64,000 nt of DNA from Rosistilla oblonga (lineage in GTDB: Bacteria > Planctomycetota > Planctomycetia > Pirellulales > Pirellulaceae): positions 4,347,339 through 4,411,338 of the forward strand of contig NZ_CP036292.1 in assembly GCF_007751715.1 (NCBI RefSeq), given 5' to 3'. The position numbers were made by a program, and so were the translations under genes. Positions within the stretch are counted from its first letter, which is position 1. Every line of letters begins with the position of its first letter. Of this stretch, positions 19,498 to 28,444 are shown piece by piece. The notes under the pieces are model-generated. The model saw only the letters and a program-made list of their open reading frames with translations, was not told where the DNA came from and did no database searches.

Positions 19498-19747
19498 CCC
19501 CGACCACCTACGTCAATTCGCCGGGAACCTCAAAGTCTTCACCGAGGAGCTGCAACAACGGGCCGGTTCGCTGTCGTCGCAGATGAATCAATTGGGCGAA
19601 TCGTGGCGCGATCAACAACATCGTCGCTTCGCCGCAGAATTCGAAGATGAACTGCGGCAGATGGCTCGTTTCGTTCAATCGGCAGAGCAACACATCCCCT
19701 ATCTGCTTCGCAAAGCGGATCAGATCGATGCCTACCTAAAAGGATAA
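19478..19747 (+). CDS. WXG100-like (ESAT-6 superfamily) small helical protein
   Basis: The 89-residue product starts at ATG 19478 (GGAG 9 bases upstream) and overlaps the TPR gene by 20 bases. It is predicted as two amphipathic helices joined at a turn with LGESWRDQQHRRFAAEFED, giving the central W-x-x turn and following helix that define WXG100 proteins; the Trp is followed by R-D instead of x-G. The size, absence of signal peptide and position of the turn near the middle agree with secreted substrates of type VII-like systems. An ESX secretion ATPase (EssC/EccC) is not in this window. A longer frame from 19406 is out of keeping with the family. Confidence 0.75.
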   Translation: MSQAIVNPDHLRQFAGNLKVFTEELQQRAGSLSSQMNQLGESWRDQQHRRFAAEFEDELRQMARFVQSAEQHIPYLLRKADQIDAYLKG

Positions 19748-19752
19748 CCGCT

Positions 19753-20250
19753 GTGTCGAGCGATGTGAAAAGCGTCGACGCACTGCGCAATCTGTACGCG
19801 GCGCTGTTGCAATTGTCCGACCACTGCGACGACCACGTGACTCAGCTGCGTCAGTTGGCTCACCGCTTCCACGAGCAGATCACTGTCCAACGGCGGCAGT
19901 ATTGGCAGTCGCAGTTGCAACTGGCCGAGCGGCGATTGCAGATGGCTCACGAAGCGATGGCCCGCGCCAAGATTTCGCAAGACGCCGCCGACGGGACACG
20001 CAACACCGAAGCGGAGATCATGCTGGCGCGGAGCAAAAAGCGGGTCGCATATTGCCTGGATAAGCTAAACGTTTGCAAGCGGATCTCGGCGGAGGTCGAC
20101 CGCGTGGTCGATCGGTTCATCGGCGAACTCGGCGCGATGTCGGAGCTTTCCGAAAGCGGCCTGCCTCAATCGGCCAATCGACTGGCCGGCTGGATCGATG
20201 CTTTGGACCTCTACACCGACAACTCGGGATCCCCGCCGCCGGGACCGTAA
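19753..20250 (+). CDS. Helical coiled-coil protein, third gene of the WXG100 triad
   Basis: A 165-residue protein with a GTG start at 19753 (AAGGA 8 bases upstream), only 5 bases after the WXG100-like gene. It is almost wholly alpha-helical, with a long stretch rich in Gln, Arg and Leu such as YWQSQLQLAERRLQMAHEAM, two conserved-looking cysteines in the region AYCLDKLNVCKR, and a short Ser/Pro/Gly tail. No signal peptide or membrane helix. I do not recognise a named family. Tight coupling suggests a partner of the WXG100-like protein, either as co-substrate or scaffold. Confidence 0.75.
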   Translation: MSSDVKSVDALRNLYAALLQLSDHCDDHVTQLRQLAHRFHEQITVQRRQYWQSQLQLAERRLQMAHEAMARAKISQDAADGTRNTEAEIMLARSKKRVAYCLDKLNVCKRISAEVDRVVDRFIGELGAMSELSESGLPQSANRLAGWIDALDLYTDNSGSPPPGP

Positions 20251-20398
20251 TGCGGATCGCAAATTGTCGGCCAGCGGAGGCGGTTGGCGTTCTTTCGACA
20301 TTTTGTATCAGCTGATACGATACCGAGCTCTCGCACCGCCGCCGATCTGGCGGCTGGAATTGCGAATCAACACCACACAAAACTCAGGAGACTGAAGG

Positions 20399-20857
20399 AT
20401 GGAGCGTACGCTTGTACTGCTGAAACCCGATTGCGTTCAACGCCGTTTGATGGGCGAGATCATCAGCCGATTCGAAGCCAAGGGGCTGAACATCGTCGGC
20501 ATGAAGATGATGCACGTGACTCCCGATCTGGCCAAACAACATTATGCAGAGCATGTTGAGAAGCCATTTTACCCAAGCCTGGAGTCGTTCATCACCAGCG
20601 CGCCGATCGTCGCATTGGCGATCGACGGGATCGAAGTCATCCGCGTGATGCGCGACCTGCTGGGTGCGACCAACGGTTGCAATGCAGCTCCCGGAACGAT
20701 CCGTGGCGATTTCAGCAACAGCCGCCAAATGAACCTGGTTCACGCGTCGGACGGCCCCGAAGCTGCCGCTCGCGAACTGGACCTCTACTTCGGCACTGGC
20801 GATCTCTGCGATTTCGACCACGTCACCGAAGAGTTCATGCGCGCCGCCGACGAATAG
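20399..20857 (+). CDS. ndk: Nucleoside diphosphate kinase
   Basis: A 152-residue NDK. RTLVLLKPDCVQRRLMGEI contains the nucleotide-binding Lys9; NLVHASDGPEAAARE carries the phosphohistidine His115; APGTIRGDF is the family motif. The enzyme equalises nucleoside triphosphate pools in the cytoplasm. ATG 20399 has AGGAGA upstream. It follows the WXG100 triad after about 150 bases and may have its own promoter. Length and motifs are canonical. Confidence 0.97.
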   Translation: MERTLVLLKPDCVQRRLMGEIISRFEAKGLNIVGMKMMHVTPDLAKQHYAEHVEKPFYPSLESFITSAPIVALAIDGIEVIRVMRDLLGATNGCNAAPGTIRGDFSNSRQMNLVHASDGPEAAARELDLYFGTGDLCDFDHVTEEFMRAADE

Positions 20858-20890
20858 GTCGACCCGCGATCCAATCGCTAAATTCTTTAG

Positions 20891-20908
20891 GGCCGGTTCT
20901 GACCGGCC
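20891..20908 (+). terminator. Hairpin downstream of ndk
   Basis: GGCCGGT (20891-20897) pairs with ACCGGCC (20902-20908) over a 4-base loop. No T-run follows; a terminator role is possible but unproved. Confidence 0.4.
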
Positions 20909-21068
20909 GATCAAATCGAGCAGCCGCACGGCGCTCGATACGCCGCTGCGGTTCCCCTTGTTTGATCGAAGCCCAAAAGTCGCTCCTGCGCCAGCGGTGA
21001 AGATCCAACTTTGTGAGGAGCGAACCTTCGAGTGCCGACGCAGGAGCGGTGATTCCGTTACCGGCGGT

Positions 21069-22091
21069 CTACAGTTCGCCCGCGATCTCGCCTCCGGATC
21101 GTGTTCCGGCAGCTCGCCAAACGCTCAAATCGACTGTCTCGCCGACAAACCGCACGCTGCCATCGACCAACGAAGTCTGCACGCCGCCGGGATGATTGCT
21201 GCGGGCGCTAACCAAACCGAAGTTGTGGTAGCCGTTGTGGCAATCGGGCTCTTTCGAATTCGGCGTGTAAAACAGGTTGAACATCGAATCGGCCAAGTGG
21301 CCGTTAACCCATTTCGCTCCGCGCTGCCCCGACCACGCCGGTGCCGATCCAGGATCGCAAGCCGCGGTGGTCGTTTGCGTCGCCATCGCCAATTCGACGA
21401 CGCGGCGGCGGAAATCGTTGTTGGCGGGAGCTGTGTTCTGCCCGTCTCCTAACAACTGCTCGCCAAACGCAATCGTGTGGCTGGTTCCATCGGTAACGTC
21501 GCGGAACCCGATCTTCGATTTCGTAAAGAAGATTCCGTCGGCGTTGGAGACCGAACCATCGTCGCTGGCATCGCCGACATTGTTGATTCCCGAACCGCTG
21601 GAACCGGGATAGCTGATCCCGCCGTAATCCGATCCGGGAACAAACTCACCATCGCTGGGACAGGTGATAAACGGCAGCCGCTGTTGCGCGGCGGCATCGT
21701 TTTGCGCAACCTGCGCGGCGTTGTACCCGCCGCCAAACGCGTTCATTGGTGGCACTTCGTAGACCAACAGATCCTTCAAGTTCGACTGTTCGACAAACGG
21801 CAGCAGTTGCGATTGAGGCGACCAAACAAACGGATAACCGAGGCTGCCCGGCGGGAAGACGCGATGCGTCGATTCGTAGTTGTGCATCGCGAGCGTCATC
21901 TGTTTCAAATTGTTGGAACACTGCATCCGCCGCGCTGCTTCGCGAGCCGCTTGGACTGCGGGCAGCAACAGCCCAACCAGGATCCCGATGATCGCGATCA
22001 CGACCAACAGTTCGACGAGGGTGAAACCACGCAAAGGTCGCGGCGCAGTGACGCGACACAAGGTTCGAGAACCGTTCAAAGGAGAGTACAT
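21069..22091 (-). CDS. DUF1559 protein with type IV pilin-like N-terminus
   Basis: A 340-residue DUF1559 protein. The N-terminus contains the prepilin motif RGFTLVELLVVIAIIGILVG followed by LLLPAVQAAREAARRMQCSN, and the DUF1559 pattern NNLKQMTLAMHNYESTHR. This paralogous family, present in dozens of copies per planctomycete genome, is processed by a prepilin peptidase and is thought to form surface or periplasmic pseudopilin-like structures. The C-terminal end has the typical DGSVRFVGETVD-like signature. Start ATG 22091 is chosen over 22157 because the extra residues are not pilin-like; the leader just before it is AT-rich and has no clear ribosome site. Confidence 0.95.
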   Translation of the reverse strand: MYSPLNGSRTLCRVTAPRPLRGFTLVELLVVIAIIGILVGLLLPAVQAAREAARRMQCSNNLKQMTLAMHNYESTHRVFPPGSLGYPFVWSPQSQLLPFVEQSNLKDLLVYEVPPMNAFGGGYNAAQVAQNDAAAQQRLPFITCPSDGEFVPGSDYGGISYPGSSGSGINNVGDASDDGSVSNADGIFFTKSKIGFRDVTDGTSHTIAFGEQLLGDGQNTAPANNDFRRRVVELAMATQTTTAACDPGSAPAWSGQRGAKWVNGHLADSMFNLFYTPNSKEPDCHNGYHNFGLVSARSNHPGGVQTSLVDGSVRFVGETVDLSVWRAAGTRSGGEIAGEL

Positions 22092-22580
22092 GTTTTTTGT
22101 ATTGTTAGTTTTGAATTGATTTGTTCGGTCGCAGAGTTGCCACTGGGACAACGCCACGAGATTCGGGAGCGATCAGTCGCGCAAGCACCGCCGCTCCTTA
22201 TGCCGAATGCAGTTCCGCAAGCCCAACGGCTCGGGAAAACGCAGCAGCGTGGATCGGGAACAGCGAGGGCATTGCCTGTTGGTAACCGTTCCGCATCGCG
22301 ATGAAACGCGACGGGAATCCGTTACGAACTGGCGCAGCGGCTGACGATCAAATGTTCGTTTCAGAGGGATAGCAGCCAGGCGAACGCATCGTGCGGGATC
22401 GCGCGGTCACAACGAAGCTTCTCCGTCCACTTCTCACAACCAAACGTCCGGCAAAGCGGAAGCGTGATGTTGCGGAGTCGCGGACCCTAGAGAATGCAAA
22501 CGTACTGCCGTGCAGTTCCAGACCGCGGGATCGCGGTCATTCGGTGCGCACCGGTTTGCTAAACACGAAGACTGCCGGAC
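22092..22580. other. Intergenic region upstream of the DUF1559 gene
   Basis: About 490 bases without a supported gene. Short frames have no family resemblance. It should hold the promoter of the DUF1559 gene and the end of transcription of the Cys-rich gene at 22581. No strong hairpin was seen. Confidence 0.45.
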
Positions 22581-23207
22581 TTAGGGAGCCGGCGGATCGG
22601 GACAAGAGACGACCGAGATCGCTCGATCGTTTTGAATGCAGAGAGTGAATAACAGCGGCGGGTCGAAGCTTTCCAACAACGGCTTCGGCCAAGCGACAAC
22701 AACGCTCGACAAGACCGACCAAAACATTTCGACGCCGCGGCACTTGGCGGCATCTTCTAGTCGCACGACTCGCAACGCGACAGAACCCTCGTCGCCAGTG
22801 GCGTCTGCTTTTTCAGCAGGCTGAGCCGCCCCGGTCGAACAGACCGATCGATCGCCCGAACAGCAGCAGCTTTTCTTGGGCGTCGCCGAATGAGCCAATT
22901 GATCCGCGGTGGTGCGTTGCTGGGCAGCGACGCGCTCGACGAGGAATCGAGGCGGGTCGACGTCGTTTTTCGCCGCCCACTGCAGCTTTTCGACATCGGA
23001 GTGACAGCAGCACTTATCCCAACAATATTCGGCCGTCGCACAGCCGCAGGCGCAGTGCTCGCAAGGGAACCGACCATCTTTGGGGGCGGTGGGAGCGACG
23101 ACTGGAATTCCCACGATGCTGCACGAAACCGCGATCAGCAAAACGATGCTGACGACGCGTTTCCAGCGAAAGAATTCGCGCAAGCGTGCTAGGGAATGTG
23201 CAAACAA
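22581..23207 (-). CDS. Exported or membrane-anchored Cys-rich planctomycete protein
   Basis: A 208-residue protein with an N-terminal hydrophobic helix (VVSIVLLIAVSCSIVGIPVV, residues 18-37) behind a basic stretch, then CEHCACGCATAEYCWDKCCC and HSDVEKLQWAAKNDVDPPRF. The pattern CGC...CWxxCCC followed by EKLxWA and PP recurs in small exported planctomycete proteins as I remember them; no function is established. A second Cys cluster KKSCCCSG lies near residue 115. Metal binding or redox sensing is possible. It is divergent from nothing and stands alone between purC and the DUF1559 gene. Confidence 0.75.
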   Translation of the reverse strand: MFAHSLARLREFFRWKRVVSIVLLIAVSCSIVGIPVVAPTAPKDGRFPCEHCACGCATAEYCWDKCCCHSDVEKLQWAAKNDVDPPRFLVERVAAQQRTTADQLAHSATPKKSCCCSGDRSVCSTGAAQPAEKADATGDEGSVALRVVRLEDAAKCRGVEMFWSVLSSVVVAWPKPLLESFDPPLLFTLCIQNDRAISVVSCPDPPAP

Positions 23208-23372
23208 GACAGGCCAGACGTATTTAATAACGAACCAAATCGATAGGGCTCGCTCCTCACCCCCGCCATCCTACTCACGACGGCAGCAATCGTAAAGCGA
23301 AGGTAGTTCGCCCGGCTCCGTGGTCAACTGTCGCATCGCAGCCGGTCGGTTTGCCGTCGCGATCGCCCGCGA

Positions 23373-24266
23373 TTAGGTCAAGATGTCGAGCGCTTCGCGA
23401 TACTTTTCGCCCGTTCGCTGCACCACATCGGCGGGCAACGTCGGCGGTGGACTGTTGCGGTCCCAATCGGTTTCCGAAAGCCACTCGCGAACGTATTGCT
23501 TGTCGAACGACGGTTGAGAGTGTCCCGGTTCGTAGCTCGACTTGGGCCAGAAACGTGAGCTGTCAGGCGTCAAAACCTCGTCGATCAGGATCACTTCGCC
23601 ATCGACCAGGCCCCATTCAAACTTGGTGTCGGCGATCAAGATCCCGCGCTCGGCTGCATGGTCCGCTGCGGTGGTGTAGACCTGAAGACTCAACCGCCGC
23701 AGCAGTTCGGTCTGTTCCGCACCGATCGCAGCCGACATGACCTCGGTGGAGACGTTTTCATCATGCCCTGTCTCCGCTTTGGTCGCCGGGGTGAAGATCG
23801 GTTCGGGCAAACGATCGCACTGCCGCAGACCAGCTGGCAAGTCGATCCCGCAGATCGCTCCGCTTTGCTGATATTCTGCCCAGCCCGATCCCTCGATAAA
23901 ACCGCGGATCACGCATTCGAAAGGGACGACTTGCGCCTTGCGAACGACCATGATTCGGTCGGCGAGGACCGACGCATCGATCCCCAAATCGATCACCTGC
24001 TGCGGAACTTCGCAGCTAATCAGATGATTGGCGACCTGCAGATGATCGAACCAAAACCGGCTCATCGCCGTCAGGATGCTCCCTTTATTAGGAATTCCAT
24101 TGGGCAGAATCCAATCGAAAGCACTGATTCGGTCGGTGCTGACGATCAGCAGGCTGTCGCCGAGGTCATACACATCGCGAACTTTTCCCGATTGCCCCGG
24201 AAGTGGCAGATGCGTTCGTAACAGGGCACCGTTGGAATCGAATTCGAATGGGTCGTTGCTGGTCAA
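23373..24266 (-). CDS. purC: Phosphoribosylaminoimidazole-succinocarboxamide synthase
   Basis: A 297-residue SAICAR synthetase. The N-terminal ATP-binding part has [20 protein letters not shown] followed by [16 protein letters not shown], and a central SWAEY segment after [10 protein letters not shown], all conserved in PurC. It joins CAIR and aspartate in purine synthesis. DTKFEWG and [15 protein letters not shown] are further family motifs. The length is that of the eukaryote-like/longer bacterial type. It is divergent from the GH10-fold gene with about 175 bases between. Confidence 0.96.
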   Translation of the reverse strand: MTSNDPFEFDSNGALLRTHLPLPGQSGKVRDVYDLGDSLLIVSTDRISAFDWILPNGIPNKGSILTAMSRFWFDHLQVANHLISCEVPQQVIDLGIDASVLADRIMVVRKAQVVPFECVIRGFIEGSGWAEYQQSGAICGIDLPAGLRQCDRLPEPIFTPATKAETGHDENVSTEVMSAAIGAEQTELLRRLSLQVYTTAADHAAERGILIADTKFEWGLVDGEVILIDEVLTPDSSRFWPKSSYEPGHSQPSFDKQYVREWLSETDWDRNSPPPTLPADVVQRTGEKYREALDILT

Positions 24267-24441
24267 CGTGAGCGTCCTAATAGCGTTGAGGAGGGATGCG
24301 GGGAGACGATTCTAGCATTTGAGCCAGCGATTGCACGAGTAGCGCAAGCGGTTGCGGAATTGAAAAATGGTCCGCGCTACGTTAAATTTTCCTAGGCAAC
24401 CGCATTGGCTTCTGTTCGTTAACATCACCGCAAGGCACCGG

Positions 24442-25932
24442 ATGGGTCTGTTCCGTTTTGAAGTTCCCGAATCATTTCGGGCATCAGTACCCCATTGGGA
24501 AGCTGCGTATATCTCGGGAATCGAAGGCATTCCTTGGTTTGGCAGAGTCACGTGGAAAGATGACCAGCTGCTGATTCAACGCAATATCGACGAGTCGGGA
24601 AAGATCTCCATTCCCTGGCCGATCGCTGACAGCGGCCCCCGCGTGTTGCAATCGTGCAGTCTGCGACAGCGCGATACTCCCTATTTCCTGCCGCTGGAAC
24701 TGGCTCGCGGGGCGTGCAGCAACATTCGCGGCCAAGCCGATCAGTGGCAGCGGAGCGGGATGCGATTGCCCGATGCGTACCAGTCGCGGCTGACCGAAGG
24801 GATCGACCGATTTCTCGATGCCGCTCAAAGCTATCCGCTGAGCGCCCGGACGGCTGAGTTGTCCGACGCTTCGCTGGCCGCGCTGCAACAAGCCTCCGAC
24901 GCCTTAGTCGACACTTACGCCGCGCAAGCGTTGGCCTACCGCAAGAACAACGAACGCCAGTTGGGAACTCTCGCGGCCGCCTACATCGCTCCCCCGGGAC
25001 CGATGACGCCGGGGCTGGAACAGGCCTACCTCGACGCCTTCAACACAATCGCCATCCGCACCAATTGGACCGCTGTCGAAAGCGACATGGGCAAATTGGA
25101 CTTCGAGCAGTTTGATCCGCTGTTCGATTGGAGCCACCAGCACGGGCTGCGCGTCTGCGCCGGACCGCTGTTCGATTTCCAGCAGAAACAACTGCCCCAC
25201 TGGATCTATTTGTTAGAAGAGGATTTCGACGGGTTGCTGGATACGGTCAGCCGATACGTCGCAACGGCGGTGCAACGCTACCGCGGCAAGGTCCAACTGT
25301 GGCACGCGGTGTCCGGATTAAACACCGCGGGCCCGATCAAATTGGACGAAGAACAGGTGATGCGTTTGGCGGTTGCGGTGATCCAGGAGATCCGCCGCCA
25401 CGATAACCGCACGCCGATCCTGATCAGCGTCGACCAACCTTGGGGCGAATATCTCAGCAAATCGTCCGACGGCATTTCTCCGCTGCACTTCGTCGACGCC
25501 TTGGTCCGTTCGAACCTGGGTATCGCGGGCATCGGTCTCGAGATGCGGATGAATTATTGGCCCGAGGGGACGCTTCCGCGGAGCATCCTGGACGTCAGCC
25601 AACAGATCGACCGCTGGGCTCAGTTGGGACTGCCGCTGCTGGCGCAGATCTCCGTCCCCGCGATCGCGGAATCGGAAGCCAACACGCCGCGGAACGCACT
25701 GCCGATCGCTTTGGGACCCGAAGGTCAATCGACCGCCGCGGATCAACTGGCTTATGCGAGTCGGTTGACGCGGATGCTGCTGGCCAAACAGATGGTCCAC
25801 GGCGTCTTTTGGGAAAGCTGGGACGACCGCCAAGCCCATTCGATGCCGGGGGCAGGGCTTGTCGATTCGCACGGCAAACCGCGTCCGCTGTTGAACGAAC
25901 TGGCAAGTCTCCGCCGCCAGTTTTTGTTTTAA
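24442..25932 (+). CDS. GH10-fold protein lacking both catalytic glutamates
   Basis: With ATG 24442 the product has 496 residues (an ATG at 24367 would add 25 unlikely residues). Residues 1-130 form a separate N-terminal domain; the rest is a TIM barrel like family 10 xylanases: YRGKVQLWHAVSGLN aligns with the acid/base block (normally W-D-V-V-N-E), GIGLEMRMNYWPEG with the strand 6 block, LGLPLLAQISVPA with the nucleophile block (normally I-T-E-L-D), and HGVFWESWDDRQAH with the strand 8 Trp block. The acid/base Glu is replaced by Gly292 and the nucleophile position by Ile403. No signal peptide. So the fold is GH10 but xylanase activity is not expected; a binding or regulatory role is inferred. 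Confidence is good for the fold, low for function. Confidence 0.75.
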   Translation: MGLFRFEVPESFRASVPHWEAAYISGIEGIPWFGRVTWKDDQLLIQRNIDESGKISIPWPIADSGPRVLQSCSLRQRDTPYFLPLELARGACSNIRGQADQWQRSGMRLPDAYQSRLTEGIDRFLDAAQSYPLSARTAELSDASLAALQQASDALVDTYAAQALAYRKNNERQLGTLAAAYIAPPGPMTPGLEQAYLDAFNTIAIRTNWTAVESDMGKLDFEQFDPLFDWSHQHGLRVCAGPLFDFQQKQLPHWIYLLEEDFDGLLDTVSRYVATAVQRYRGKVQLWHAVSGLNTAGPIKLDEEQVMRLAVAVIQEIRRHDNRTPILISVDQPWGEYLSKSSDGISPLHFVDALVRSNLGIAGIGLEMRMNYWPEGTLPRSILDVSQQIDRWAQLGLPLLAQISVPAIAESEANTPRNALPIALGPEGQSTAADQLAYASRLTRMLLAKQMVHGVFWESWDDRQAHSMPGAGLVDSHGKPRPLLNELASLRRQFLF

Positions 25933-25990
25933 GCCCTAACCAATCGTGGGCCACTTTGCTTTGCCGGAACCGACGGCGAGGGCACTCTGC

Positions 25991-26026
25991 AAAAAACAAC
26001 GCCATCGAATCGTGAGACTCGATGGC
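25991..26026 (-). terminator. Intrinsic terminator of the Gfo/Idh/MocA gene
   Basis: GCCATCGA (26001-26008) pairs with TCGATGGC (26019-26026). On the minus strand the stem is followed directly by GTTGTTTTTT (complement of 25991-26000). It lies about 45 bases beyond the oxidoreductase stop. Confidence 0.8.
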
Positions 26027-26069
26027 GCTGTCGGTATTAGCGTTCGTTAGGTTTGCAAATCTCAGGCGA

Positions 26070-27377
26070 TTAGCTGACTTCCCAACCCTTGCGGTATTCT
26101 TTGCTCAGGTACTTGTCGGCTTCGGGGCAATTGGTCGCCTTCAGCGCCGCCGCGTCCCACTGCAGTTCCTTGCCAGTACGGTAGGCAACGTTGCCCAACA
26201 GAACCGTTTCGGTCAGAGCGCCCGAATAATCGAAGTTGCATGTGGTTGGCGAACCATCCTTGCACGCTTTGATCCATTCGGCGTGGTGCCCGATCGATTT
26301 AGGGATCGTTTGTTCGGGCGGTTGGAAGCCAGCAAACTTCTCTTTCGGGAACAGCTTGTAGCTGCCGTAGTTGGCGAACATCTTGCCTTCGGTTCCGACA
26401 AACATCACGCCGCTGCCGGGAACGCGTTCGCCCGCAACTTCGCGAGGCGTCATGTTGCCGTCGTACCAAGTCAGTTTGACAGGAGCCAAGTCGCCGCGTT
26501 TGGCGAACTGGTATTCGACTTTCAAACCGAGCGGGCAGGTTTCCGGATGAACCTCGGGGCCCTCGGCGCTGATCGTGGTTGGGTGCTTCAGATCCAAAGC
26601 CCAGAACGGCAGATCCATGTAGTGGCAAGCCATGTCGCCCAGGGTTCCTTGGCCGAAGTCCCACCAACGTCGCCATTGTGCAGGGTGGTAGCGTCCAGCG
26701 ACATAAGGACGTTCGGGAGCTGGGCCCAACCACAGATCCCAATCGAGGCTCGCTGGTGGTTGTTCGCCACCTTCGGGTCGCTCGCCGCCGCCCCAGCCTT
26801 TACCGACCCAAACGTGGACATCGGTCACATCGCCCAAGATGCCCGCTTTGACGATCTCGGACACGCGGCGGTAGTTGTCGCCGGCGTGGATCTGAGTTCC
26901 CAACTGCGTCGCGACGCCCTTGGCTCGAGCCGCTTCGGTGATGATGCGAGCTTCGGTGACGGTGTGGGTCAGCGGTTTTTCGCAGTAGCAGTGCAGGCCG
27001 GCGTTGATCGCTCGCAGCGAAGCGGGAGCGTGGTTGTGGTCGGCGTTACCGATCACGATCGCGTCAGCGTTGCCAGCTTCCTTGTCGATCATCTCGCGAT
27101 AATCGCTGTACAGCTTGGCCCCTTTGAACTGAGCCGCGGCGCGATCGAGGTAGTTCTTGTCGATGTCGCACAGCCCCACAATGTCTTCGCCCTTGACCCC
27201 ATCGATGTCGGCAGCGGCGCGGTTGGCGGTTCCGACGCACAAGATTTTCAGTTTATTGTTTGCCGAGGTCGACTCTTTAGCGGAGGTTTCGCTCCACACG
27301 CCGCTCGACAGCACAGCCGCCGCGGCGCCGGAGGATTGCACGAATCGTCGTCGATTCAATGAGGATCGTTTTGTCAT
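26070..27377 (-). CDS. Tat-exported Gfo/Idh/MocA family oxidoreductase
   Basis: A 435-residue protein. The N-terminus MTKRSSLNRRRFVQSSGAAA is a twin-arginine signal (RRRFVQSSG). A Rossmann fold follows (KILCVGTANRAAADI) and the family motif CEKPLTHTVTEA with the EKP lysine that contacts substrate. Tryptophan- and Gly-rich substrate loop GKGWGGGERPEGGEQPPA is typical of the large planctomycete branch of this family, which probably acts on sugars in the periplasm. ATG 27377 is chosen over the long frame from 27455 because of the Tat signal. Substrate unknown. Confidence 0.93.
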   Translation of the reverse strand: MTKRSSLNRRRFVQSSGAAAAVLSSGVWSETSAKESTSANNKLKILCVGTANRAAADIDGVKGEDIVGLCDIDKNYLDRAAAQFKGAKLYSDYREMIDKEAGNADAIVIGNADHNHAPASLRAINAGLHCYCEKPLTHTVTEARIITEAARAKGVATQLGTQIHAGDNYRRVSEIVKAGILGDVTDVHVWVGKGWGGGERPEGGEQPPASLDWDLWLGPAPERPYVAGRYHPAQWRRWWDFGQGTLGDMACHYMDLPFWALDLKHPTTISAEGPEVHPETCPLGLKVEYQFAKRGDLAPVKLTWYDGNMTPREVAGERVPGSGVMFVGTEGKMFANYGSYKLFPKEKFAGFQPPEQTIPKSIGHHAEWIKACKDGSPTTCNFDYSGALTETVLLGNVAYRTGKELQWDAAALKATNCPEADKYLSKEYRKGWEVS

Positions 27378-27685
27378 CAGGTAGGGTTCCAAATATCGAA
27401 GGTAGGAAAAACGGCAGGAGTTTGACGCTGTCAACGGAACGACAGTTGCACCCATGATAACGTAAAATTTTCATGAGGTTTGCCAGCTCGCGCAACAAAA
27501 AGCCCAATTTTTGCTGGCTCGCCCGCCTGGGTAGTCCACCAATCCGCAAGCGGGACAGGCCGTCAGCGGATCGTCTCCGCTATGGTATAAACATCCCCAA
27601 ATCTCAACTCCGCGACCGTATCGCTTGTATGTTTGATCGGCTCGGCGAGACTTCCAATCCACAGCAACCCGTATCGATCCGCCTC

Positions 27686-28411
27686 ATGCAATTTCGATTG
27701 ACCACCTACAACATCCACAAAGGCATCGGCGGAGTCGATCGTCGCTATGATCCCGACCGGATCGTGCAGGCGGTTGGACACTGCAATCCCGACATCCTGT
27801 TTTTGCAGGAGGTCGACGATGGCGTGCCGAGATCGCGGCACGATCGCCAAGTCGAAGTGCTGGGAGAGGCGTTGGGGCTGAAGCACCACATCTATCAACG
27901 CAACGTCAAACTGAAAGTCGGTCACTACGGGAACGCGATCTTGAGTCGCTTTCCGCTGACGGATCATCAGGATATCGATTTGACGATCCCGATGAAAAAG
28001 AAGCGGCGGGCGCTGGCGGCGCATTGCCGAATGCAGATCGATGGGCACAGCCGCACGGTTCTGCTGTTGAACGTCCACCTGGGGCTAGCCGGTTTTGAAC
28101 GCAAGATGCAACTGCGTCGACTGCTGGCGACCGAACTGGTTCGTCGCACGCATCAGGAGACGGCGGTGCTGCTGGCGGGCGACTTCAACGATGTCTGGGG
28201 CAACTTGGGGCGTGGGATCCTCGACACCGGAGGTTTCCAATCGGCGACCGGACTGCACAAGACGTTCCCCGCCTTCATGCCGATGCGACCGTTGGACCGG
28301 GTCTACTTCCGCGGCAACATGAGCATCGACCACGGCTTTGCCTCGCGAACCGATATCGCTCGGCGAGCCTCCGACCATCTGCCGCTGGTCGCCGACTGTA
28401 TCCTGCAATAA
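27686..28411 (+). CDS. Endonuclease/exonuclease/phosphatase (EEP) family protein, cytoplasmic
   Basis: A 241-residue EEP-fold phosphohydrolase starting MQFRLTTYNIHKGIGG; Asn and the metal Glu in LQEVD, GDFNDV (Asp/Asn), and SDHLPL (catalytic Asp-His) are all in place. No signal peptide. Start ATG 27686 is chosen because the fold begins here; ATG 27629 and 27473 are possible but add atypical residues. Activity could be on a nucleic acid, phospholipid or phosphatidyl compound; the family does not decide it. A second EEP gene lies 3.6 kb downstream. Confidence 0.88.
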   Translation: MQFRLTTYNIHKGIGGVDRRYDPDRIVQAVGHCNPDILFLQEVDDGVPRSRHDRQVEVLGEALGLKHHIYQRNVKLKVGHYGNAILSRFPLTDHQDIDLTIPMKKKRRALAAHCRMQIDGHSRTVLLLNVHLGLAGFERKMQLRRLLATELVRRTHQETAVLLAGDFNDVWGNLGRGILDTGGFQSATGLHKTFPAFMPMRPLDRVYFRGNMSIDHGFASRTDIARRASDHLPLVADCILQ

Positions 28412-28444
28412 CGTCGACCGCCCGTGCCCGAACAACCGCCGCGA

